A DNA stretch of 11,498 nucleotides from Actinotalea sp. (GTDB lineage Bacteria; Actinomycetota; Actinomycetes; Actinomycetales; Cellulomonadaceae), in contig JACIXM010000096.1 in the NCBI GenBank assembly GCA_014360395.1, positions 1 to 11,498 on the forward strand, given 5' to 3'. Shown in pieces: positions 6,951-11,498 of this stretch. A program made the translations under genes and the position numbers. Below the pieces are notes generated by a model. That model saw only the letters and a program-made list of their open reading frames with translations. It did not search any database and was not told where the DNA came from. Position 1 is the stretch's first letter; each line of letters opens with the position of its first letter.

Positions 6951-6973
6951 CGCGGGCCGGCGACCCGCGGGTC
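6951..6973. repeat. Overlapping GC inverted repeats between STAS and GNAT genes
   Basis: GACCCGCGGGTC (6962-6973) is a perfect 12-bp palindrome. Its first half can instead pair with CGCGGG (6951-6956) through CCCGCG (6964-6969). The two structures exclude each other. They lie between the STAS stop and the GNAT start, and the second touches the last base of the GNAT ribosome site. A terminator or translational switch is possible, but chance is a real alternative at this GC content. Confidence 0.3.
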
Positions 6974-7004
6974 AAGCCGATGGACGTCGAGGTGCCTGCG
7001 GGCG

Positions 7005-7364
7005 TCAGGTGGCGAACCGGAAGACGTGGTCCATGCCCGTGAGCTGGAGCAGCTCGTACATGACCGGCGGCACCCCGACGAGGCACGGCGGTTCCGACGT
7101 GAGGTTGGCGAGCCAGGCGAGGCCGCTGATCCCCGTCGAGTCGATGAACGTGACCGCACCGCAGTCGACCTCGACGGGCTGCCCGTCGCGGGCCGCCTCC
7201 TGCAGGGCGTCGAAGAGCTCGTCCTTCATCTCGATGTCGATCTCTCCCGCCAGCACGACCCGGACCAGGTCCTGCCGGCGCTCGACCCGCGCGGAGCCGG
7301 TGGCCTGATCGGCCGCGTCGTCGGCGCGTGAGAGGTCCACGCCGGTGGCCGGTGGCAGCTCCAT
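7005..7364 (-). CDS. STAS domain anti-anti-sigma factor
   Basis: 119 residues with a STAS domain over about 30-118. The phosphorylatable site lies in VTFIDSTGISGLAWL, with Ser76 in D75-S76-T77-G78. By family, dephosphorylated protein binds an anti-sigma kinase and frees its sigma factor; kinase phosphorylates the serine and a SpoIIE-type PP2C removes it. The N-terminus (1-29) is an extra, polar extension. The ATG at 7364 has AAGGGG with 6 nt spacing. A SpoIIE phosphatase gene is at 2506-4605 and is a candidate partner. No anti-sigma kinase or sigma factor gene is in the window. Sulfate-transporter STAS domains are excluded because no membrane part is present. Confidence 0.92.
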   Translation of the reverse strand: MELPPATGVDLSRADDAADQATGSARVERRQDLVRVVLAGEIDIEMKDELFDALQEAARDGQPVEVDCGAVTFIDSTGISGLAWLANLTSEPPCLVGVPPVMYELLQLTGMDHVFRFAT

Positions 7365-7396
7365 CGCTGTCCCCTTCGCTCGTGTGCAGTGGCACG

Positions 7397-7402
7397 ACCC
7401 TA
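7397..7402 (-). promoter_or_regulatory. Candidate -10 of the STAS gene
   Basis: On the minus strand TAGGGT (TAnnnT) lies 32 nt before the STAS start and would give a leader of about 25 nt containing the AAGGGG ribosome site. This fits a conventional leadered message in the 112-nt gap after the SRPBCC gene. No clear -35 hexamer is seen. Confidence 0.3.
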
Positions 7403-7476
7403 CGCTCGCTGATCTTGACCCGCAGCGCGAGCGCCCGATCCGTTCACCTGGCGAGAACGGGGGTGTCCACGTGGTG

Positions 7477-7929
7477 TCAGCCGGTCTCCGCCGCCCGGGC
7501 CAGGTCCTCCAGGTCGCCGCGCAGCGCCTTGGCCACCGACCGCCGGGCGATCGGGGCCGTCAGCACCCCCAGGACGCGGGCCACGGCGGTCGTGGCGTGC
7601 GCCCCGAAGGTGAGGGTGACGTCCGTCTCCGCGCTCCCCGCCGGCTCGAACGTGAAGGTCGAGACGTAGCGCGCCCCGGAGCTGGTCGCCTCGACGGTGT
7701 ACGCGCGGCCCGCCCGGAGGTCCGTGACCGCCATCTCCTCGGTCGCCTCGCGGCCGAACATCGTGCGCGTCTCCCGCCAGCGGGTGCCGACGCCGAAGGG
7801 GCCGGGGGTGAGGACCTCCACGCGCTGCACCCCGGTGAGGGTCCGCGGCGCGCCGGCGAGGTCCGCGGCGATCGCCCACACCCGCTCGACCGGGGCCTCG
7901 ACGTGCCGGTGGATCTCGACCTGCTTCAT
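7477..7929 (-). CDS. SRPBCC family protein (START/Bet v1-like)
   Basis: 150 residues with the helix-grip pattern of the polyketide cyclase/SRPBCC superfamily: VEIHRHVEAPVERVWAIAADL at the N-terminus, VGTRWRET at 47-54, a beta-rich middle (70-110) and a long C-terminal helix ending LRGDLEDLARAAE. These domains bind hydrophobic ligands in a cavity; ligand and reaction are unknown. The start at ATG 7929 is supported by AGAGGA with 6 nt spacing; the longer upstream frame has no such site. It shares the VGTRWRE block at the same residue positions with the SRPBCC protein at 9609-10055. A 24-bp palindrome separates it from the upstream 92-residue gene, so transcription may be attenuated or independent. 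Confidence 0.85.
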   Translation of the reverse strand: MKQVEIHRHVEAPVERVWAIAADLAGAPRTLTGVQRVEVLTPGPFGVGTRWRETRTMFGREATEEMAVTDLRAGRAYTVEATSSGARYVSTFTFEPAGSAETDVTLTFGAHATTAVARVLGVLTAPIARRSVAKALRGDLEDLARAAETG

Positions 7930-7947
7930 CCGCGTTCCTCTCGTGGG

Positions 7948-7971
7948 TCCCGCCGACGCGCGTCGGCGGGA
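7948..7971. repeat. Perfect 24-bp palindrome, probable intergenic hairpin
   Basis: Bases 7948-7959 are the exact reverse complement of 7960-7971, with core CCGACGCGCGTCGG. In RNA it can form a 10-bp stem with a GCGC loop. It begins 7 nt after the stop of the 92-residue gene and ends just before the AGAGGA ribosome site (7936-7941) of the SRPBCC gene. It could terminate the upstream transcript, attenuate read-through, or bind a dimeric regulator. No U-tract follows. Confidence 0.75.
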
Positions 7972-7978
7972 GGTCTCC

Positions 7979-8257
7979 TCAAACGGGCCCGTCCTCGGAC
8001 GCGTCGGCGTCGACGAGCTCGATGAGGACGTCACCGGTGAGCTCGAGCCCCTCGACCTCGTGCAGGTGCCGGACGAGCTGCTGTGCCGCGAGCCCGAGGT
8101 GGTGGTGCAGCGCCTGCCGGGTGTCGGCCAGGAGCGCCAGCGCGTACTCGTCGGACGTCGGGAGGTCGGGCACGGTCTGCACCGCGCTGAGCCCCGGGTC
8201 GACCCGCTCCAGGTCGATCGTGAACGCCCCGCTGAGGTGGAACGTGAACCGCGCCAT
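7979..8257 (-). CDS. Hypothetical 92-residue protein
   Basis: I do not recognise the family. The protein begins MARFTFHLSGAFTIDLERVD, with a beta-strand-like pattern, and has an alpha-helical middle (EYALALLADTRQALHHHLGLAAQQLVRHL split over 37-66). It ends with another strand-like stretch (LELTGDVLIELVDAD) and an acidic tail. There is no signal peptide, membrane helix or cysteine. It is a credible gene because codon bias fits, its ATG has a TACCCT -10-like box 6 nt upstream (leaderless pattern), and a strong hairpin sits right after its stop. Its only close neighbours are an SRPBCC gene downstream and an MFS gene upstream on the same strand; no function can be inferred. Confidence 0.72.
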   Translation of the reverse strand: MARFTFHLSGAFTIDLERVDPGLSAVQTVPDLPTSDEYALALLADTRQALHHHLGLAAQQLVRHLHEVEGLELTGDVLIELVDADASEDGPV

Positions 8258-8263
8258 GTCCGG

Positions 8264-8269
8264 AGGGTA
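8264..8269 (-). promoter_or_regulatory. -10-like TACCCT, leaderless start of the 92-residue gene
   Basis: Minus-strand TACCCT is followed by 6 nt (ccggac) and the ATG at 8257, with no Shine-Dalgarno sequence in between. At an 18-nt spacing upstream is GGGACC, a partial match to a -35. This is the best-supported member of the leaderless set in the window. Confidence 0.5.
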
Positions 8270-8322
8270 GGGCAGGCGCGCTCGTACGGTCCCCTCCCGA
8301 CGCCGTCGGCCGGTCAGCCCGA

Positions 8323-9612
8323 TCAGGTGACGTCGGCGGGCGGGTGGTGCAGCGTCTCGTACATGCGCACGGCAACGGCCAGCGCGGACGCCAGGCTGAT
8401 CGCCGCTGCCACCCACACGGCCGCGCGCAGGCTCCACAGGTCCGCCACGGCGCCGCCCATGAGCGCCCCGACGGCGTAGCCGAGGTCCCGCCACACCCGG
8501 TAGACGCCGACGGCGCGACCTCGCCACGCGGGGTGCGCGACGTCGCCGATCGCCGCGAGCAGCGTGGGGTACACCATCGCGGTCCCGGCGCCGAGCAGCA
8601 TCGTCCCCGCCGCCCACGGACCGAAGCCGTCGGCGAGGGCGATCACCACCAGGGCGGCGGCCTGCGTCGCCATGCCGGCGGTGATGAGGCGCTTGCGGCC
8701 CCAGCGGTCCGACAGGGGTCCGGTCACCAGCTGCCCGAGGCCCCAGACCGCCGGGTAGAGGGCGAAGAGGACGCCGATCCGGGCGACGCCCAGCCCGGCG
8801 CCGGCGAAGAGCAACGGGAACAGCCCCCACGAGAGGCCGAAGTTGAGGTTGTTGACGAGGCCCGCCTGGCTGGCGGAGGAGAGCGCGGGCTCCCGGAGGC
8901 TGGTCTGCAGGAGGACCTCGCGGTCGGTCAGGCCGCCGTGCAGGTGGTCGTGCCGGCCGTCGGCGCGGCGGACGTGGTCCGCGGCCTCCGCGTGGGCGTG
9001 ACCGCGGGTCTCGCGGACCGCGAGCGTGGACAGCCCGAGGGCGAGCGCCGTGTAGGACAGGCCGAGGAGGAACGGGGCGGGGCGGAGCCCGAACTCCGCG
9101 GCGAGGTAGCCGGCCGTCATCGAGGTGAGGGCGACGGCCCCGTAGCCGGCCGCCTCGTTGAGGCCCATCGCGAGGCCGCGTTGCCGCGGACCCACGAGGT
9201 CGATCTTCATGATGACGGTGGTGGACCAGGTGAGCCCCTGGTTGATCCCGAGCAGCACGTTGGCGGCCACGACCCAGCCCCAGCTCGGCGCCCAGATGAG
9301 CAGGAGCGGCACCGGGATCGCTACCAGCCAGCCCGCCACCAGCACCGGCTTGCGCCCGTACCGGTCCGACCACGTGCCGGCGACGTAGTTGGCCGCCGCC
9401 TTGGTGACGCCGAACGCGACGACGTAGGTGAACATCACCGTGTAGCCGGTCAGCCCGAACTCGGTCTCCGCCAGCAGGGGCAGCACGGTCTGCTGCTGGC
9501 CGACCATCCCGCCCACCAGGGCGTTGACGACGACGAGGAGTGTGAACTGGGCGGCGTTCTCCCGCAGACCGAGGCGAGGCGCTGCCGCGTCGCGCGCCCC
9601 TCGCGCCCTCAC
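8323..9612 (-). CDS. Major facilitator superfamily (MFS) transporter
   Basis: 429 residues with about 12 hydrophobic segments in two halves. Both halves show MFS motif A in the loop after their second helix: SDRYGRKP (82-89) and SDRWGRKR (301-308). The first half also has GINQGLTWSTTVIMKIDLVGPRQRGLAMGLNE (122-153, split here by description), typical of a conserved actinobacterial MFS group. It probably exports or imports a small molecule by proton coupling; the substrate is unknown. The central loop carries six histidines (H205, H207, H213, H221, H223, H225). The start is GTG at 9612, overlapping the TGA of the upstream SRPBCC gene (GTGA) with GGAGG 8 nt upstream, so translation is coupled. 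An earlier in-frame start would overlap the SRPBCC gene by up to 300 nt and add non-membrane residues, so it was rejected. Confidence 0.9.
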   Translation of the reverse strand: MRARGARDAAAPRLGLRENAAQFTLLVVVNALVGGMVGQQQTVLPLLAETEFGLTGYTVMFTYVVAFGVTKAAANYVAGTWSDRYGRKPVLVAGWLVAIPVPLLLIWAPSWGWVVAANVLLGINQGLTWSTTVIMKIDLVGPRQRGLAMGLNEAAGYGAVALTSMTAGYLAAEFGLRPAPFLLGLSYTALALGLSTLAVRETRGHAHAEAADHVRRADGRHDHLHGGLTDREVLLQTSLREPALSSASQAGLVNNLNFGLSWGLFPLLFAGAGLGVARIGVLFALYPAVWGLGQLVTGPLSDRWGRKRLITAGMATQAAALVVIALADGFGPWAAGTMLLGAGTAMVYPTLLAAIGDVAHPAWRGRAVGVYRVWRDLGYAVGALMGGAVADLWSLRAAVWVAAAISLASALAVAVRMYETLHHPPADVT

Positions 9613-10055
9613 GACGACGCCCTCCCGGTGAACATCTCGCGGATGTCGTCCAGGCGGCGCACGAGGCGGCGGCGCAGCATCCTGCCGAGGACCGCATCGG
9701 CCGGCCGCAGGACACCGACGGCGTGCATCGACTCCTCCTGGCGCAGGACGGAGCCGGTGCCGCTCGGGGTCACGGTGTAGACGATGGTGCCCGCCATGCC
9801 GCTGCCCCAGAAGCGCAGCGCGAGGCGCCGGTCGAGCGCCAGGTCCGTCACCTCGCTCCACATCGTCATGGGCAGGAAGCGCCAGAGGCGGACCACCTCG
9901 CGCCACCGGGTGCCGACGGCCGTCGGCCCGGCAGGGATCTTCTCCATCGCGACGACGGGCGAGCCGGCGCCGAGCGCCCGGTCCTGGACGTCCGCGAGCA
10001 GGGCGAAGACCTCGCTCGGCGGGGCCGGGACGCGAACCGACTCGTCGAAGTCCAT
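9609..10055 (-). CDS. SRPBCC family protein coupled to MFS gene
   Basis: 148 residues with SRPBCC features: FDESVRVPAPPSEVFALLADVQ at the N-terminus, VGTRWREV at 47-54, a beta-rich centre including RLALRFWGSGMAGTIVYTVTPSG (77-99, described in part), and a C-terminal helix rich in arginine (RMLRRRLVRRLDDIREMF). It probably binds a hydrophobic ligand; no ligand can be named. Its TGA overlaps the GTG of the MFS gene, so the two are co-translated and may act on the same compound. The start is ATG at 10055. It has only a close GGAG (2 nt away), and AATGAT lies 6 nt upstream, a weak leaderless-type -10. YchF ends 40 nt upstream on the same strand, so read-through from ychF is possible. Confidence 0.83.
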   Translation of the reverse strand: MDFDESVRVPAPPSEVFALLADVQDRALGAGSPVVAMEKIPAGPTAVGTRWREVVRLWRFLPMTMWSEVTDLALDRRLALRFWGSGMAGTIVYTVTPSGTGSVLRQEESMHAVGVLRPADAVLGRMLRRRLVRRLDDIREMFTGRASS

Positions 10056-10095
10056 GGCTCCATCATTCGCCCGCGAGGCGGCTCCGGTCCGTGGT

Positions 10096-11190
10096 TCAGA
10101 CGTTGAAGCGGAACTCCACGACGTCACCGTCGGCCATGACGTAGTCCTTGCCCTCGATCCGCGCCTTGCCCGCGGCGCGGGCGGCGGCGATCGACCCGGC
10201 CTCGACGAGGTCGTCGTAGCCGACCACCTCCGCCTTGATGAAGCCGCGCTCGAAGTCCGTGTGGATCACGCCGGCGGCCTGTGGGGCGGTCCACCCCTTG
10301 CGGATCGTCCAGGCGCGGGCCTCCTTGGGCCCCGCCGTGAGGTACGTCTGGAGGCCGAGCGTCTCGAAACCCACCCGTGCCAGCTGGTCCAGGCCGGACT
10401 CCTCCTGGCCCGTCGAGGCGAGCATCTCCGCCGCGTCCTCGGGGTCCAGCTCGACGAGCTCGGACTCGAGCTTGGCATCGAGGAAGATCGCCTCGGCCGG
10501 CGCCACCAGCGCGCGCATGCGGGCCTTCATCGCCTCGTCCGCGAGGCCGGCCTCGTCCGTGTTGACCACGTAGATGAACGGCTTCGACGTGAGCAGCTGG
10601 AGCTGCTTGAGCGCCGCGGCGTCCACGCCGTCCTTCGCGAGCCGCTCGCGGGCGGCGAAGACCGTCGTCCCCTCGGCGAGGACCTCGTAGGCCTTCTGCG
10701 CGGCGGTGAGCACGGCCTGGTCCGTCTTCTTCCCGCGGACCTCCTTCTCCAGCCGCGGGAGCTGCTTCTCCACCGTCTGCAGGTCCGCGAGGACGAGCTC
10801 GGTGTTGATCGTCTCCAGGTCGTCCGCCGGGTCGACCTTCCCTGCCACGTGGTGCACGTCCTCGTCGGTGAACGCCCGGACCACCTGGCAGATCGCGTCC
10901 GCCTCGCGGATGTTCGCGAGGAACTGGTTGCCCATCCCCTCGCCCTCGCTCGCGCCCCGGACGATGCCGGCGATGTCCACGAAGGACACGGTGGCAGGCA
11001 CGATCCGCTCGCTGTGGAAGACCTCCGCGAGGGTCTCCAGCCGGGGGTCCGGGAGGGAGACCACCCCGATGTTCGGCTCGATCGTGGCGAACGGGTAGTT
11101 CGCCGCGAGGACGCCCGCGCGGGTCAGCGCGTTGAAGAGGGTGGACTTGCCGACGTTGGGCAGTCCGACGATGCCGATGGTGAGAGCCAC
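10096..11190 (-). CDS. ychF: Redox-regulated ATPase YchF (OLA1/Obg-like)
   Basis: 364 residues, the usual YchF length. The P-loop is GLPNVGKS (9-16), the switch region NYPFATIEPN (31-40), and the G3 motif VDIAGI (71-76). The G4 position is N210-T-D-E213 in place of NKxD, the change that in this family favours ATP over GTP. The C-terminal TGS domain spans about 279-362 and ends VEFRFNV. The protein is a ribosome-associated P-loop ATPase linked to translation and stress tolerance. The start is taken at GTG 11190 (M-A-L-T-I-G-I-V-G-L), as in actinobacterial relatives; a TTG 9 nt upstream is in frame but less likely. A TAGACT box 8 nt before the GTG and no Shine-Dalgarno suggest a leaderless message. 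It is divergent from probable rmuC. Confidence 0.97.
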   Translation of the reverse strand: MALTIGIVGLPNVGKSTLFNALTRAGVLAANYPFATIEPNIGVVSLPDPRLETLAEVFHSERIVPATVSFVDIAGIVRGASEGEGMGNQFLANIREADAICQVVRAFTDEDVHHVAGKVDPADDLETINTELVLADLQTVEKQLPRLEKEVRGKKTDQAVLTAAQKAYEVLAEGTTVFAARERLAKDGVDAAALKQLQLLTSKPFIYVVNTDEAGLADEAMKARMRALVAPAEAIFLDAKLESELVELDPEDAAEMLASTGQEESGLDQLARVGFETLGLQTYLTAGPKEARAWTIRKGWTAPQAAGVIHTDFERGFIKAEVVGYDDLVEAGSIAAARAAGKARIEGKDYVMADGDVVEFRFNV

Positions 11191-11198
11191 GGGCGGCA

Positions 11199-11204
11199 AG
11201 TCTA
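11199..11204 (-). promoter_or_regulatory. -10-like TAGACT, leaderless start of ychF
   Basis: Minus-strand TAGACT (TAnnnT, also A at position 4) lies 8 nt before the GTG of ychF with no ribosome site between. The transcript would start at or within a base or two of the start codon. No canonical -35 is seen in the GC-rich upstream sequence. Confidence 0.45.
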
Positions 11205-11321
11205 CGGGCGGGCGCGCCGGGCACGACGGTCGAGCGGTCCGCCTGGTCCGCGACCGCCACCGGTGAGCCGGCGCCGCCCGGTGTCCCGGCCCGTGTCGGT
11301 GGCAGGTGGCACGGTGACCTC

Positions 11322-11498
11322 ATGGTCGAGACGGTGCTGCTCCTGGTCGGTCTGACGCTCGGGTGCGTCGTGGGCTACGTCGTGGCGGTGGCGCGCCGGG
11401 CGGCCGGTGACGCCGCGGGCACAGGGTCGGGGTCCGCTCGTGCCCTCGCCGAGGCGCGGATCGAGCTTGCGGGGATCCGGGCCGAGCTGGAGGCCGAG
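11322..11498 (+). CDS. rmuC: DNA recombination protein RmuC (N-terminal part)
   Basis: 59 codons are visible and the gene runs off the right edge. A hydrophobic helix at about 4-24 (TVLLLVGLTLGCVVGYVVAVA) is followed by basic residues, a Gly/Ser/Ala linker, and the start of a coiled coil (ARALAEARIELAGIRAELEAE). This matches the N-terminus of RmuC, a membrane-anchored coiled-coil protein with a PD-(D/E)XK nuclease-like domain thought to limit inversions at repeats. The diagnostic C-terminal domain is out of view, so the call also rests on adjacency to ychF, a common actinobacterial arrangement. The ATG has no clear ribosome site; CACGGT (11310-11315) lies 6 nt upstream, a weak leaderless-type box. 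Confidence 0.65.
   Translation, partial: MVETVLLLVGLTLGCVVGYVVAVARRAAGDAAGTGSGSARALAEARIELAGIRAELEAE

Noticed and set aside
8297..8309. CCGACG-C-CGTCGG as terminator of the MFS gene.
   Set aside because: One-base loop and about 4 usable pairs; not strong enough to call.
8344..9780. A 478-codon plus-strand frame opposite the MFS gene.
   Set aside because: No hydrophobic or domain pattern; the minus strand encodes a recognisable transporter.
9613..9906. N-terminal extension of the MFS protein up to 9906.
   Set aside because: It would overlap the SRPBCC gene by about 300 nt and adds polar low-complexity residues. The GTG at 9612 has an ideal ribosome site and a 4-nt overlap.
9784..11355. A 523-codon plus-strand frame opposite ychF.
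   Set aside because: ychF on the minus strand has all ATPase motifs; the plus frame is antisense noise and overruns the rmuC start in another frame.

Overview
This window is very GC-rich chromosomal DNA with strong G/C third-position bias. It looks like an actinobacterium, and the gene types fit the Micrococcales (Cellulomonas-like); that placement is inference from composition and protein style, not a database match. I see no tRNA, rRNA, CRISPR, insertion sequence or phage gene, and codon use looks uniform. It reads as ordinary chromosome with several small, poorly studied genes.

Layout. 1-150: two tandem terminator-type hairpins behind the first gene. 151-2034 (-): lipoprotein substrate-binding protein of a family 5 (peptide-type) ABC transporter, with no permease or ATPase genes in view. 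2035-2505: a 471-bp divergent intergenic region with candidate promoters and inverted repeats. 2506-4605 (+): PAS-PAS-GAF-SpoIIE/PP2C phosphatase. 4658-4936 (+): divergent YidD-like protein. 4941-6338 (-): membrane-anchored PQQ-type beta-propeller protein, convergent with the YidD-like gene and sharing a stop-to-stop palindrome with it. 6392-6937 (-): GNAT acetyltransferase. 7005-7364 (-): STAS anti-anti-sigma factor. 7477-7929 (-): SRPBCC protein. 7979-8257 (-): unknown 92-residue protein. 8323-9612 (-): MFS transporter, translationally coupled to a second SRPBCC gene at 9609-10055 (-). 10096-11190 (-): YchF ATPase. 11322-end (+): the start of a probable rmuC, divergent from ychF.

How the genes may work together. 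The SpoIIE-type phosphatase and the STAS protein are the two halves of a partner-switching circuit (phosphatase activates anti-anti-sigma, which releases a sigma factor from its anti-sigma kinase). The kinase is not in the window, and the pairing is inference from family roles and proximity. The SRPBCC-MFS pair overlaps by 4 nt and is almost certainly one transcript. ychF/rmuC is a housekeeping neighbourhood.

The most distinctive non-coding signal is a repeated start architecture. Four genes (YidD-like, PQQ propeller, 92-aa unknown, YchF) have a TAnnnT -10-like hexamer 6-8 nt upstream of their start codon and no usable Shine-Dalgarno, which is the pattern of leaderless transcripts. Other genes here (SBP, phosphatase, STAS, first SRPBCC, MFS) have clear Shine-Dalgarno sequences. 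I do not see strong evidence for a wholly new multi-gene system. The items most worth a second look are the leaderless set, the strand-asymmetric terminator, the stop-stop palindrome, the 24-bp palindrome between the unknown gene and its SRPBCC neighbour, and the divergent Cys-rich YidD paralog.
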